64,000 nucleotides of DNA from NCBI RefSeq assembly GCF_004339545.1, contig NZ_SMGD01000013.1, positions 1 through 64,000 on the forward strand. The letters run 5' to 3'. Below, in pieces: positions 25,668-34,668 of this stretch (the first letter of the stretch is position 1; each line of letters starts with the position of its first letter). A program made the translations under genes and the position numbers. The notes beneath the pieces are model-generated. The model searched no databases. It worked only from the letters and a program-made list of their open reading frames with translations, and was not told where the DNA came from. The stretch is from Celerinatantimonas diazotrophica (lineage in GTDB: Bacteria > Pseudomonadota > Gammaproteobacteria > Enterobacterales > Celerinatantimonadaceae).

Positions 25668-27230
25668 TCAAGTTGCATACGGTTCGCAATGTTCAGCAAG
25701 AACTGGAAATTTAATTTGAGTTGCTTTAAATAATATTCGTAAGTTTCGAGCTGTTAATCTTTCCATATATCGTGGCACGTCTGGTAAAATTCCCAATTTC
25801 TTAATATCTTTTTCATGTAATACTCGAGGCACCGAGCCAAGATCCAAAAACCGAATCGCCGCAGGTTGTAAATGACTCGCATACCAGTGTGAGCGCAATT
25901 GCTCATCACTCAAAGGACTATATTTTCGACAATATGCGATAAATTGTTTTTCATTTTGCATCTGCGTATTGATTTCAACAACCACTCCAATACGAGAAAG
26001 TATCACCCCTTCGATAGTCCGGCATAAGAAAAATAGGATATCTGCTGATTGTAGTTCATAAGGTGCAATGCGAGTAATCAGTAGCTTAGTTAAGGCATTG
26101 TTCTGTGGTGAATGTTCTAACCGATGCAGCTTTCCCTGATAGCCTGTTGCATTGATTGAAAACAGCTGGTCATGATCCACTTCTCGAATCGGTACAAACC
26201 ATCCTCTGGCACAACTTAACGTGCTCGGATAAATATGACTGAGCAAACTTGTGCGCTTAATTTCACCTCGGTATAACGGACGCACCAAGACTCTCTCTAA
26301 AAAGTTATTTGAATGCTGACGATGTCCATGAAGTGAAAACCCCCACTTTTGTAATAATTCAATCAGACGCAGTTTCTCTTTTCCCTGATTAAATAATTCA
26401 ATATAAATCTCATCGACTTGATGTGTTTTTGCCGCTTCAAAAATAATTCTCATCATTCGTTCAGCGAGCTTAAAACCATTATAAGCCACTTTCATGAAGA
26501 CGATTCTAAGACGTTTTTGGGAGCGCAGCGCAGGTATGATGGCTCTTGAACGCTGCTCATAGGCCTCAATGTCTAGACATAAAAACGCTAAAACTTTTTT
26601 CTGGGCTGTTTGAGCAACATAGGCAAACTCTTTAGCCTTGGTTCTTTTACGTATCCAATCGTCAAACTCTCTATATTCATTACGAAAACTTTCAAAAAAA
26701 CTCTGTTTGAAATTCACCTCATGAATATATTGTTTTTGCAACGTCACATCTGAATCTGCTGAGGCGAGGCGTTTCTCAGCCACTAACTTTTCCAAAAATT
26801 CATCGGCGTTATAGACATAGTCATTCAGATTCAATCGCGTTGCTTTACGTTTAATTTCAGCCGACTCACTAATGATATAATCAATATGCTGACCATAGAG
26901 TTGATTTAATAACTGGGTGTCTAAACGTTTGCTATGATCATCACCGTCATAGTCATTAAAACTATGTAATGCGTAGGCGATATTTTGATCTTGCTGCAAG
27001 TTAACATAATGTATCTTATATTTATTTAGTAGTGGCACAAGTACATACATGAAATACCGAGCACAGACATTGTCATTAAATTTCGTATAAAAATAGACGG
27101 TTGCATCAATTTCAGTAAGTGCCATGAATAAGTTTTCAGGCTCGGCCGGAAATAAAAAATCCCACGAGTCAAAAATAAAATGGTCTAAATCAATCAGCAC
27201 CCTCACGAAACGCCTCCTGCGATATCTCAA
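25668..27230 (-). CDS. Large protein with PIN-like, GNAT and PUA/ASCH-like regions
   Basis: A 520-residue protein of no recognised named family. Residues 10-150 look like a Rossmann-type nuclease-like (PIN or HAD) domain: VLIDLDHFIFDSWDF, HIDYIISESAEIKRKA and the alternating beta-alpha pattern ending NADEFLEKLV. Residues about 165-310 resemble a GNAT domain: FAYVAQTAQKKVLAFLCL, then MKVAYNGFKLAERMMRIIFE and LIELLQKWGFSLHGHR. Residues 370-515 look like a PUA/ASCH/EVE-type RNA-binding barrel (SADILFFLCRTIEGVILSRI and the long C-terminal helix). The best reading is an RNA-linked acetyltransferase, possibly toxin-like or a modification enzyme, but no activity is proven. It is convergent with fur. 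Confidence 0.6.
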   Translation of the reverse strand: MRYRRRRFVRVLIDLDHFIFDSWDFLFPAEPENLFMALTEIDATVYFYTKFNDNVCARYFMYVLVPLLNKYKIHYVNLQQDQNIAYALHSFNDYDGDDHSKRLDTQLLNQLYGQHIDYIISESAEIKRKATRLNLNDYVYNADEFLEKLVAEKRLASADSDVTLQKQYIHEVNFKQSFFESFRNEYREFDDWIRKRTKAKEFAYVAQTAQKKVLAFLCLDIEAYEQRSRAIIPALRSQKRLRIVFMKVAYNGFKLAERMMRIIFEAAKTHQVDEIYIELFNQGKEKLRLIELLQKWGFSLHGHRQHSNNFLERVLVRPLYRGEIKRTSLLSHIYPSTLSCARGWFVPIREVDHDQLFSINATGYQGKLHRLEHSPQNNALTKLLITRIAPYELQSADILFFLCRTIEGVILSRIGVVVEINTQMQNEKQFIAYCRKYSPLSDEQLRSHWYASHLQPAAIRFLDLGSVPRVLHEKDIKKLGILPDVPRYMERLTARNLRILFKATQIKFPVLAEHCEPYAT

Positions 27231-27388
27231 TCATCCTTCTCTCTTAATAATAGAAAGGTAAATATAGTCTTGCTCAATTTACTTATAAATGGTTCTTGAG
27301 CATCGAACTGATGCAAAAAATCACAACAGGTTTTTCGAGTCATTGAGATCAAGTCCTGAGCAAATCAATCAGCTAGCAACACAAACTG

Positions 27389-28384
27389 TTAAATGACAGA
27401 TGATGAATTTAATTGCGCAGGAAAAGGAGCGAAATAGTATTGGATCTGTAGGTAGTCATCAGGATAATGGCGTAGATGGTGCTTTAAAATCTCAATCGGA
27501 GATGATAGCGGTAATAACCCTTGCTGATAACGTAAAATCATTTCAGTCAATGCGGTTTTATCTGACTTTTCTAGATGATTCTTAAAATAGCCCTGCAAAT
27601 GCATCAACACATTGGTATGCTTTTTACGTGTTGCCACACATGCTAAGCCCGCCATTAATATACAGAGATAATGCTGTGCAATCACTTCGATCGGCTGAGA
27701 TTTCAGATTAGCAAGCGACTTTCCCGCTTCACGATAGTGAGACTGACTATGGGCAAGTAACAAATATTTATGGCGACTATGAAACTCTAATAACCGTGCT
27801 GCATTTAGCCCTTCACGTAACATAGCCTGCCAACGAGCAAAACAAAACAGTCGAGTTAAAAAGCTATTTCTAAGTAGATCATCATTCAATCGTCCGTTTT
27901 CTTCACACGGTAACAGAGGATATTGGTGTCGGATTTTATCCGCAAATATACCACTGCGAGTTGCAACAAGTGGATTGCCTTTTTCATCATAAACCTTCAC
28001 ACGCTCCATACCACAACTGGGAGATTTAGCACAAAAAAGAAACCCTGTTAAGCCACTAGCTTGTTGACAAAGTTCATCACTTGCACGATTCAGTGTTTCA
28101 GTCACATCAAGTTGGGAATCCTTAGTCCCTACAACTCGCAACTCCGAGTCAATTTGAGCCAACCGAATGGCTGGGCGAGGTATTCCCAGTCCAGCCTTCA
28201 CCTCTGGGCAAAATGGGGTTATATTGACCCAAGGTAAAAGTTTATCTAAAAGAAAATCACACTTTTTATGGCCGCCATCATAGCGAACCTTTTCCCCCAT
28301 TAAACATGCACTCACTCCTAAATTAATGGGAGTCTGCGATGACAGAAAATCTTGCTCATCATAAAATGTATCGCTCAAGCTCAT
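27389..28384 (-). CDS. TudS-like (DUF523) thiouracil desulfurase fused to DUF1722
   Basis: About 331 residues. The N-terminal DUF523 region has the cysteines expected for a [4Fe-4S] site: [35 protein letters not shown] and [16 protein letters not shown]. This family includes thiouracil desulfurase TudS, which removes sulfur from thiolated uracil. The C-terminal DUF1722 (YbgA-like) domain starts around [15 protein letters not shown] and contains [18 protein letters not shown]. The ATG at 28384 overlaps the ubiX stop as ATGA; a TTG at 28402 is an alternative start. Translation is thus coupled to ubiX, although the pathways look unrelated. An iron-sulfur desulfurase role is inferred from family. 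Confidence 0.82.
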   Translation of the reverse strand: MSLSDTFYDEQDFLSSQTPINLGVSACLMGEKVRYDGGHKKCDFLLDKLLPWVNITPFCPEVKAGLGIPRPAIRLAQIDSELRVVGTKDSQLDVTETLNRASDELCQQASGLTGFLFCAKSPSCGMERVKVYDEKGNPLVATRSGIFADKIRHQYPLLPCEENGRLNDDLLRNSFLTRLFCFARWQAMLREGLNAARLLEFHSRHKYLLLAHSQSHYREAGKSLANLKSQPIEVIAQHYLCILMAGLACVATRKKHTNVLMHLQGYFKNHLEKSDKTALTEMILRYQQGLLPLSSPIEILKHHLRHYPDDYLQIQYYFAPFPAQLNSSSVI

Positions 28385-29064
28385 TCTCCATTTATACGGC
28401 AACCATTATATCCCCACGCAGGCATGATCGACTGATCAATATGAAGATGATCTAAAATCCGCCCTACCACATGGTCAATGAGATCATTAATCGTTTTCGG
28501 CTGATGATAGAAGCCAGGAGCAGCGGGCATAATTTCAACGCCCAGACGTGCCAGCTTGAGCATATTTTCCAAATGAATCGCTGACAGTGGCATCTCTCTG
28601 GGAACCAAAATCAGCTGCCCACGCTCCTTAATCACCACATCAGCAGCACGTTCAATTAAATTATCGGAACTCCCCTGACAAATCGCAGAAAGTGTTCCCA
28701 TGCTACAAGGGCATACAACCATCTGTTTAGGTGCAGATGAACCAGATGCAACGGGAGAAAACCATTGTTCTTTGCCCAGACACACAACTTGGGCACTTTT
28801 GGCATGAAATCGCTCACACATCAATTGATCAAATAGTTCATCGGATGACGGCCACTTTTGTGCCGTTTCAGTTGCCAAAACGACCTTTGCCGCTGAACTT
28901 AACAATAAATAAACTTGCCGTTCGGCACGGATCAACGTCTCTAATAAACGCAGTGCATAAGGTGCTCCTGATGCCCCCGTAATTGCTAATGTAATTGCTT
29001 GCAAGACCTTAACCCTATTAAAAGAAACCTGCTTAAGTCTGCCAAAATACAAGCCAAAGGCCAA
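28381..29064 (-). CDS. ubiX: Flavin prenyltransferase UbiX
   Basis: A protein of about 208-227 residues that makes prenylated FMN, the cofactor of UbiD decarboxylase in ubiquinone synthesis. [19 protein letters not shown] is the N-terminal signature, [20 protein letters not shown] the central block and [19 protein letters not shown] the conserved basic loop. The frame opens at 29064, but the first 19 residues are not typical; a TTG at 29007 preceded by AAGG would start directly before the conserved core. The gene ends in an ATGA overlap with the TudS-like gene. Confidence 0.9.
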   Translation of the reverse strand: MAFGLYFGRLKQVSFNRVKVLQAITLAITGASGAPYALRLLETLIRAERQVYLLLSSAAKVVLATETAQKWPSSDELFDQLMCERFHAKSAQVVCLGKEQWFSPVASGSSAPKQMVVCPCSMGTLSAICQGSSDNLIERAADVVIKERGQLILVPREMPLSAIHLENMLKLARLGVEIMPAAPGFYHQPKTINDLIDHVVGRILDHLHIDQSIMPAWGYNGCRINGE

Positions 29065-29221
29065 GCAGACTCATTATCACACTACAATATAGTGGTAATT
29101 TACCTCGATTTTTCGATTATTTACTAATCCCACACTATAGTAATAGCAACACTCTGAATAAGTTGCAGTTTATTTGCATAACTAAAATCAAATTGGTTAT
29201 TGGTACTGGAGTATATAAGTT

Positions 29222-30454
29222 ATGTCGGTTAGCAAATTGCCGCTTAATAAACTTGAGATCGGCCATTATGTCTGCCTCCCGATTGGCTGGACCAATCACC
29301 CTTTTTTATTTAATAACTTTAAAATCAGAACTGAAGAAGAGTTAATTGTTTTACAAAATTTGCCATTTACTGAGATCGAAGTGAACTTCGCAAAATCGGA
29401 TGTGCGAGAATCACTGCCGCAGTCTCCCATGACTTATGAGCCCATTGCAGATAATCAGTCACAACTTAGTGAAGGCGAACAATTTAGCCATCAGGAGAAA
29501 AAGCGTCATCGACAAACGACTCGCTGGTATGTTGATCAAGTAGGTGTATTACAAAATGCTATAGCCCATTTTGCTTCCCAGCCGATACTTTCCTATACGG
29601 AACTGCTACATTGTGTTGAAAAACTCTGTGCTCCCATCTTTGAAAGTCAGCGGAAGCCGAATGTCTACTTAATTTTCAATACAAAACAATCTGATAACTT
29701 GTTCAATCACAGTATTAATATCTGTGTGTTAGCCATTTTAATTTCCAGAACATTAGGTTTTTCACTAAAAGCAACCCAAGATGTGGCTCTGGCTGCTTTG
29801 ATTCAGGATATTGGAATGCTTCGAGTCCCTTTTCAAATTCGCAATAAGAAGGATGCTTTAAATACTGCGGAAAAAAACTATTATCATGCCCATATCAATT
29901 ACAGCCTCGAACTTCTAAAAAGAAATCAAAATTTTCCACCGCAGATCATTGAACTGGTTGCAATGCACCATGAACGACTCGATGGCAGCGGTTATCCTAA
30001 AGGATTATTAGCCTCACAACTAAGTGAACATGCTCAAATACTACAAGTTGTTGATTCTTATGAAACATTCATTAACCCAAATCCCTGGCAAAAACCGATT
30101 CCACCACAATTAGCCATTGCATTACTGCTTAAACATTCTGACAAATTATTTAATAAAACTATTGTTGAAGCATTAGCCAATGCCTTAGGTATCTATCCTC
30201 CTGGCACCATTGTTCAACTTGAGAATGGCAAACTAGCATTAGTCAGTGTTAGTAACCATGACGATAAGCTCAATCCGTTTATCCGACAATTAAGCTCTCC
30301 GTTAACTCAGGAAATAGAAGATCTTCCTATCGAGAACTTAACCCTGATCTCATCAGGGATCGTCAAAACAGTTCAGGAGGCAGCAATACCGACAGATATC
30401 GCCCAAAAATGGGCGCATTTTCAGATTGGCTATTTATATGGATGGCCAAGCTAA
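29222..30454 (+). CDS. HD-GYP-like protein with DUF3391 and a degenerate HD site
   Basis: A 410-residue protein. The N-terminal DUF3391 region (LEIGHYVCLPIGWTNHPFL) precedes an HD-GYP domain from about residue 155. The family histidine-aspartate motif HDIGK is seen here as LIQDIGMLRVP, so the metal-binding histidine is replaced by glutamine. HHERLDGSGYPKGL is intact. True HD-GYP enzymes hydrolyse cyclic-di-GMP; with the H to Q change this one may have lost activity and serve as a sensor or scaffold. It is flanked by unrelated genes and is probably monocistronic. Confidence 0.85.
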   Translation: MSVSKLPLNKLEIGHYVCLPIGWTNHPFLFNNFKIRTEEELIVLQNLPFTEIEVNFAKSDVRESLPQSPMTYEPIADNQSQLSEGEQFSHQEKKRHRQTTRWYVDQVGVLQNAIAHFASQPILSYTELLHCVEKLCAPIFESQRKPNVYLIFNTKQSDNLFNHSINICVLAILISRTLGFSLKATQDVALAALIQDIGMLRVPFQIRNKKDALNTAEKNYYHAHINYSLELLKRNQNFPPQIIELVAMHHERLDGSGYPKGLLASQLSEHAQILQVVDSYETFINPNPWQKPIPPQLAIALLLKHSDKLFNKTIVEALANALGIYPPGTIVQLENGKLALVSVSNHDDKLNPFIRQLSSPLTQEIEDLPIENLTLISSGIVKTVQEAAIPTDIAQKWAHFQIGYLYGWPS

Positions 30455-30604
30455 TAACCCTTTTAGTTAACACTAAAATATCGTTATTTGCGAAATATCA
30501 ATAAAATATCTCCCAATCCCCTTTGCCCTTTGGGCAAGAAAAGGTACATTAGTCGTATCTAGATTTAAACTGATCATTTTAATAAAGAAAAGATTGGAGT
30601 TTTC

Positions 30605-30922
30605 ATGGAAAAACCAAACAATCAGCAGATGTCTCAAGTATTAGAGCTTGTATCTATGGCCCGTCGGCGTAACAAGCTCAAACGAGATATGATTGATGTT
30701 GCAAAAAAAATTCGCGATAACCGTAAACGTGTTGAGCTGTTGAATAACCTATCTGATTACATTCATGAAGATATGTCATTCCGTGAAGTAATGGCTATCA
30801 TCGAAAACATGAAAAACGATTATGAAGATCGAGTTGATGAATACACGATCCAAAACGCAGAACTCTCAAAAGAACGTCGAGAGTTGTTCCGCAAAATTCG
30901 CACAGCGAAAGCAGATAAATAA
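30605..30922 (+). CDS. tmaR: TmaR (YeeX) polar regulator of PTS enzyme I
   Basis: A 105-residue DUF496 protein that aligns over its length with E. coli YeeX/Tma[60 protein letters not shown] and [12 protein letters not shown]. The protein is almost entirely predicted coiled coil. E. coli TmaR clusters at the pole and controls localisation and activity of PTS enzyme I. A GGAG site seven bases before the ATG and a strong terminator downstream mark it as a single-gene unit. Confidence 0.9.
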   Translation: MEKPNNQQMSQVLELVSMARRRNKLKRDMIDVAKKIRDNRKRVELLNNLSDYIHEDMSFREVMAIIENMKNDYEDRVDEYTIQNAELSKERRELFRKIRTAKADK

Positions 30923-30931
30923 ACACGCAAG

Positions 30932-30960
30932 GAGCCGCCTTTATGAAGCGGCTTTTTTTC
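30932..30960 (+). terminator. Terminator after tmaR
   Basis: AGCCGCCTT and AAGCGGCT form a hairpin followed by TTTTTTTC, just after the tmaR stop. Confidence 0.9.
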
Positions 30961-30971
30961 AACCAATGTGT

Positions 30972-31433
30972 TCATTTGCACACATCTACCCACGCTTTAT
31001 AGTTTGAATATTGCTCAAGTTCTAAGAGCGATAGCCGGATCGCGGAGTATGGGTCCCCTGCAGCAGGTATCACTTCAGCATATTTTTTAAGTGATACATC
31101 CAGATAGACATTCATCTCATTTTTCAGTCCAAAGGGACAAACTCCACCAATGACGTGGCCTGTTTCGGCCTCAACTTCATCAGGTTTCAGCATTTTCGCT
31201 TTTTTATAAAATTGCCCTTTATATTTTTGGTTATCAATCTTAGAGTTACCAGCGACTACAACTAAAATGGGCTGTTCATTCAGTCTAAACGACAAAGTCT
31301 TCGCAATCTGGTCCGGCTCGACATTATGGGCTTGAGCAGCCTCTTCAACCGTTGCTGTTGAATCAGAAAGGGTTACAACTCGGTGCTCTAGATCATACTG
31401 AGCAAAATACTCTTTCACTGCTTCAAGTGACAT
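30972..31433 (-). CDS. YbaK/ProX-type aminoacyl-tRNA deacylase
   Basis: A protein of 153 residues with the YbaK/proline-tRNA-editing domain, which hydrolyses mischarged tRNA such as Cys-tRNAPro or Ala-tRNAPro. DQIAKTLSFRL contains the conserved lysine, LVVVAGNSKIDNQKYKGQF and the C-terminal GGVCPFGLKNEMNVYLDVSL are family hallmarks. The ATG at 31433 is chosen because GGAGG lies five bases before it; the earlier in-frame ATG at 31457 has no such site. It is convergent with tmaR. Confidence 0.87.
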   Translation of the reverse strand: MSLEAVKEYFAQYDLEHRVVTLSDSTATVEEAAQAHNVEPDQIAKTLSFRLNEQPILVVVAGNSKIDNQKYKGQFYKKAKMLKPDEVEAETGHVIGGVCPFGLKNEMNVYLDVSLKKYAEVIPAAGDPYSAIRLSLLELEQYSNYKAWVDVCK

Positions 31434-31587
31434 GACTACCTCCATTTGGCCAGTCAAGAAATATCACTTAGGTATCTCTTCAGGCGCATCATAACGATAG
31501 GGGTTAATGAATGAAGATATATATTTATTAACCATTTTTCAATCAATTAAAATTATAATGTAAGCGCTTAGAGGTCAAGAAACATAG

Positions 31588-31749
31588 TATGAGTTAAATG
31601 CGGAAGCAATAGAAGCATCTGAGGTTTTAGCAAAACGAGTAAGGCTAACTGGCAAAATTCATTCAGGAAAAATCAATCGCAGTCTTCGTTCAAACATTAA
31701 GAGAGAGCAGATAGAAGAAAAGAAAAGCGATATTTGTGTCGTTAAATGA
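31588..31749 (+). other. Open 53-codon stretch without a start, in a 418-base gap
   Basis: Between the deacylase (31433) and the cold-shock gene no gene is recognised. One plus-strand frame stays open for 53 codons after a TAG at 31585, with residues such as EASEVLAKRVRLTGKIHSGK, but has no ATG, GTG or TTG start and no ribosome site. It may be the tail of a decayed gene. Confidence 0.25.
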
Positions 31750-31790
31750 AGCGCAACGCACTAATGAACACTTTATCCAAGACATAAAAA

Positions 31791-31815
31791 AGCAGACTAT
31801 AAAGTCTGCCTTTTT
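31791..31815 (-). terminator. Terminator of the cold-shock gene
   Basis: On the minus strand GGCAGACTTTATAGTCTGC forms a hairpin followed by TTTTTTATG, about 35 bases after the stop. Confidence 0.85.
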
Positions 31816-31826
31816 CAACCTAAATA

Positions 31827-31851
31827 CCTAGGGTTATTGTGAATAACCTAG
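31827..31851 (-). repeat. Second hairpin directly after the cold-shock stop
   Basis: CTAGGGTTATT and AATAACCTAG pair around GTG, with one bulged G, immediately downstream of the stop codon and before the terminator. It may protect the 3' end of the mRNA. Confidence 0.6.
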
Positions 31852-32061
31852 TTATTGAGGGATAATGTTTTCTGCCTGAGGGCCTTTTTTACCAGCAGTC
31901 ACAACAAACTCAACTTTCTGGCCTTCGGTAAGAGTTTTGAAGCCATTACCAGTAATGTTACTGTAATGAGCAAAAACGTCAGGACCTGAAGATTGTTCAA
32001 TAAAACCAAAACCTTTAGATTCGTTGAACCATTTTACTGTACCAATAACTGTATTAGACAT
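31852..32061 (-). CDS. CspA-family cold-shock protein
   Basis: A 69-residue single-domain OB-fold protein. [17 protein letters not shown] contains RNP1 and VFAHYSNI is RNP2 (usually VFVHFSAI). It binds single-stranded nucleic acid and acts as an RNA chaperone. The HYSNI variant resembles CspD/CspE-side paralogues of marine gammaproteobacteria; I cannot assign which Csp. A TCC TGTA-TT leader and a long 5' region are present upstream. Confidence 0.93.
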   Translation of the reverse strand: MSNTVIGTVKWFNESKGFGFIEQSSGPDVFAHYSNITGNGFKTLTEGQKVEFVVTAGKKGPQAENIIPQ

Positions 32062-32282
32062 GTTTATATCCTGTATTAATCATTAAATAATGCCATTTTC
32101 ATGGCTAAAAAAGCGGAAAAATAAATTGAAATTTAGAAACTACAGGACGAAGAACTACAAATTGCTACGTAATGGAGATTTTAAACTGCGGACTTACTTT
32201 TAAGCTGAACAAATAATAAGTGTGAATTTCAGCTAAGTCAACAATTTTTTATTTATATTTTGCCTGGCACGCTATCTTGTCT
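32062..32282 (-). promoter_or_regulatory. Long AT-rich leader/promoter region of the cold-shock gene
   Basis: About 220 bases without a gene separate the cold-shock start from the next element. Csp genes usually have long structured 5' leaders, so part of this is probably transcribed leader. I cannot mark a certain cold box. A mobile element sits at the far end. Confidence 0.45.
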
Positions 32283-32550
32283 CTAGGGGCTGTTGATCTT
32301 TCGTGATTAGTTTTGCAGAAATCTGAGAGGGATTTAGGCAAGGCAAACGTTGTGCCGTGTAGTTATTCTCCACAAAGAACGTTTAACGCTGGATAAATTC
32401 CTCTCAGATACTGCCCTTGGGGTTCATTTAAACGCATCCTGAACTTTGTTGCCCCCTGCTTGCTTCACTCATAAGCGACGCAGGGGGCGCCGCGTTCAAA
32501 ATGCGTTTAATTTGAACAAAATTCAACCACCAAAGGTCAACAGTCCCTAG
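32283..32550 (+). mobile_element. MITE-like element copy B
   Basis: CTAG at 32283-32286 and 32547-32550 flank a 260-base element with terminal repeats GGGCTGTTGATCTTT and AAAGGTCAACAGTCC. Internal inverted repeats include atctgagagggattta with taaattcctctcagat, and tttaaacgcat with atgcgttta. No reading frame exists. It lies about 220 bases upstream of the cold-shock gene and about 205 bases beyond the GST gene. Confidence 0.92.
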
Positions 32551-32755
32551 ACATGAGAAATTTCATCCCAGATTACAACAAGAGGCAATCTCGACAGTAA
32601 CAATCGTCGACTTGAAGTAGAAAAAAGACCGGTTAGTGAACCGCGCACCGTTGCTATGAAATAAATTTTTACATGAACAATAGTCATGACGAACCATTCT
32701 GAGCGATGTAACCCAATAAACATACTTGAGCTGGCATAAAAGCCTATAACAATGC

Positions 32756-33355
32756 TTAAATCGTTGGCTCAGCACATTTAGCATCTGGGTCGCTTCGAAC
32801 ATAGCACAAATGCTCGTCATAGAATGGCAAATTCTGACATCCATGTTGCAAAGCCTTTTTATAAATCGATGCAACAAATATATCCGCAAGGCTAAAACGA
32901 CCACCTAATGCATACCCAGACTGACGACAGAGTTCAGAACTCAGATCTTGAAGACATTGGGTGATCCAATCACCTCGAAGTTGCTTCTTAGATTGCTCAT
33001 CTAAATCTGGCCGAAAGAAATTCAAAACCGTTCTATTTTGCGCCGAATGAATGGTTGCATTGACATATTCGCATATCCTTCTAATAGAAGCTTTTTCTCT
33101 GAGGCTTTCACCTAGCAGTGGCAGCTGAGGAAATCGCTCTTCAAGATATTCGATGATAGCCATCGATTCAGACAAGATACACTCATCGACACACAGAGAT
33201 GGAACATAACCAAAAGAGTTGATGGCGCGATATGATGTTGCTAATTCGTGACTAGAAACGTCTACTCGACGATAACCGATCTTTTTATAATTAAGTGTCC
33301 ACTCAACTCTTTGTGAACTATTCGAACCTGTGGCTGTATACAATGTAATCGTCAT
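32756..33355 (-). CDS. Glutathione S-transferase, zeta/maleylacetoacetate isomerase-like
   Basis: A 199-residue GST. The thioredoxin-like N-domain has LYTATGSNSSQRVEWTLNYK with the serine-rich motif of zeta-class enzymes, and GYVPSLCVDECILSESMAII with the glutathione-binding Glu-Ser pair. The C-domain includes YALGGRFSLADIFVAS, the N-capping box. It may isomerise maleylacetoacetate or detoxify electrophiles; no catabolic genes adjoin it, so the second is as likely. The first gene of a run of minus-strand single genes. Confidence 0.85.
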   Translation of the reverse strand: MTITLYTATGSNSSQRVEWTLNYKKIGYRRVDVSSHELATSYRAINSFGYVPSLCVDECILSESMAIIEYLEERFPQLPLLGESLREKASIRRICEYVNATIHSAQNRTVLNFFRPDLDEQSKKQLRGDWITQCLQDLSSELCRQSGYALGGRFSLADIFVASIYKKALQHGCQNLPFYDEHLCYVRSDPDAKCAEPTI

Positions 33356-33488
33356 TCATTCCCCATCATATATAATTTGATATTGCATCATCGAGTTTGC
33401 CAACGCTGAGAAACCGTTAAAGCCACTCATTCGGCTTTCACCTCTAACTTAACTCAATCATGTAGTGTTGCTCGTCAACGGACAGCTG

Positions 33489-33938
33489 TCAGACTAGCGT
33501 CTCAGATGAATTGCCTCCCCCACAATTCATGACGTATTCGGGATGTCCAGTATTAACATCGGTTTGCTCGCGAAGGACGTTGAATCCTTGAGACAAATAG
33601 AATTGATAACTCGCCTGGTTTTCCTTATAGACAGAAAGCGTTAGAGTTGCTCTGCGGTGTTTTGCATGATTCAGTAACTGCTTACCAATACCTTTGCCCT
33701 GACGGTGAGGGACAACGAACAAAGCTGCCAAATTATTTTCATATAGCGAAGAAAACCCAACGATTTCAGAGTCAATCACAAATACATAATTTTCCGAGGC
33801 TGGAATATAAACGTTTCGCATGTTCTCGACCTGAGAAATCCAAAAGTCAGCCGGAATAAAACAGTGTGCCAGAATAGACGTACTCAACCAAATCTGAAGA
33901 ACGGCCTCTATGTCATCCTCATCATATGCTCTTATCAT
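33489..33938 (-). CDS. GNAT acetyltransferase, YjaB-like
   Basis: A 149-residue GNAT protein. MIRAYDEDDIEAVLQIWLST and LAALFVVPHRQGKGIGKQLL (acetyl-CoA loop) with LSVYKENQASYQFYLSQGF match the architecture of E. coli YjaB, an acetyltransferase of uncertain substrate. Its start lies 15 bases from the stop of the VOC gene upstream, so the two are probably cotranscribed. Confidence 0.85.
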   Translation of the reverse strand: MIRAYDEDDIEAVLQIWLSTSILAHCFIPADFWISQVENMRNVYIPASENYVFVIDSEIVGFSSLYENNLAALFVVPHRQGKGIGKQLLNHAKHRRATLTLSVYKENQASYQFYLSQGFNVLREQTDVNTGHPEYVMNCGGGNSSETLV

Positions 33939-33952
33939 TTCTTCGACCTTAA

Positions 33953-34567
33953 TTATTGAGGTACGATGACTATCTCCAGATTCTCTATTAAATCGGAAAT
34001 AACTGTATTGCTAGCATTGGTTGATGCAAAAACAATTTGGTTTTTATCACCATAATCAATCGGAAAGTCATGACCCAAATTAACAGGACTGGTTTGATTG
34101 ATGACAAGAGATTTAAGGTGACCCAGATGTAACGTTCCTCCCCGACACGCAATAAAATCTTGCTCCTGGCGCTGACACCAACCACGGGTATCAAAGTGAT
34201 ATTGAACAAGAAAACAAGTAGGAAAAACTCGCTCTTCTTCAACCACCAGCGTCGTGTGTGCGTCACATACTTCTCCAACTCGGTAGCTTAATTCAGCTTC
34301 ACCGAACCTTTTTATAGCTTGCTCTATGGATTCTTCGGTTTTAAATGCGATGCCACTGAATCCATTAAATTGTTGACCTTCAATACCAAATCTGACATTA
34401 AAACGAATAAATTCAATATTGATATCACCAAAATTGACACCCATGCTGGTGTATTCATCCTTTGCCATTAAAGGCCATGCCAATGGCAACCCAAGCTGTG
34501 ACGATACCTCGGAGGCTACTTTTTGAGGGTCATCGACCTCGATCATGAGATGGTCTAATTCAAACAT
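33953..34567 (-). CDS. VOC/glyoxalase-like domain protein
   Basis: A protein of 204 residues with a vicinal-oxygen-chelate fold: FELDHLMIEVDDPQKVASEV at the start, ALAWPLMAKDEYTSMGVNFG-like early strands and GFSGIAFKTEESIEQAIKRF. A later pair CFLVQYHFDTRGWCQRQ could hold metal ligands. Substrate unknown. The ATG at 34567 has AAGGTG upstream; the earlier ATG at 34624 does not fit the domain start. It precedes the YjaB-like gene. Confidence 0.75.
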   Translation of the reverse strand: MFELDHLMIEVDDPQKVASEVSSQLGLPLAWPLMAKDEYTSMGVNFGDINIEFIRFNVRFGIEGQQFNGFSGIAFKTEESIEQAIKRFGEAELSYRVGEVCDAHTTLVVEEERVFPTCFLVQYHFDTRGWCQRQEQDFIACRGGTLHLGHLKSLVINQTSPVNLGHDFPIDYGDKNQIVFASTNASNTVISDLIENLEIVIVPQ

Positions 34568-34668
34568 GTTAAATTCACCTTGTAAATTCTGCGCCCCGAT
34601 ATGCTGAAGACCAACAGCGGACAATTAATAATATGACCAGCCGCAATATGCACCATATAATGGCAGCT

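Noticed and set aside
32563-32904. 113-codon minus-strand frame
   Set aside because: Overlaps the GST gene in another frame and has no protein-like composition.
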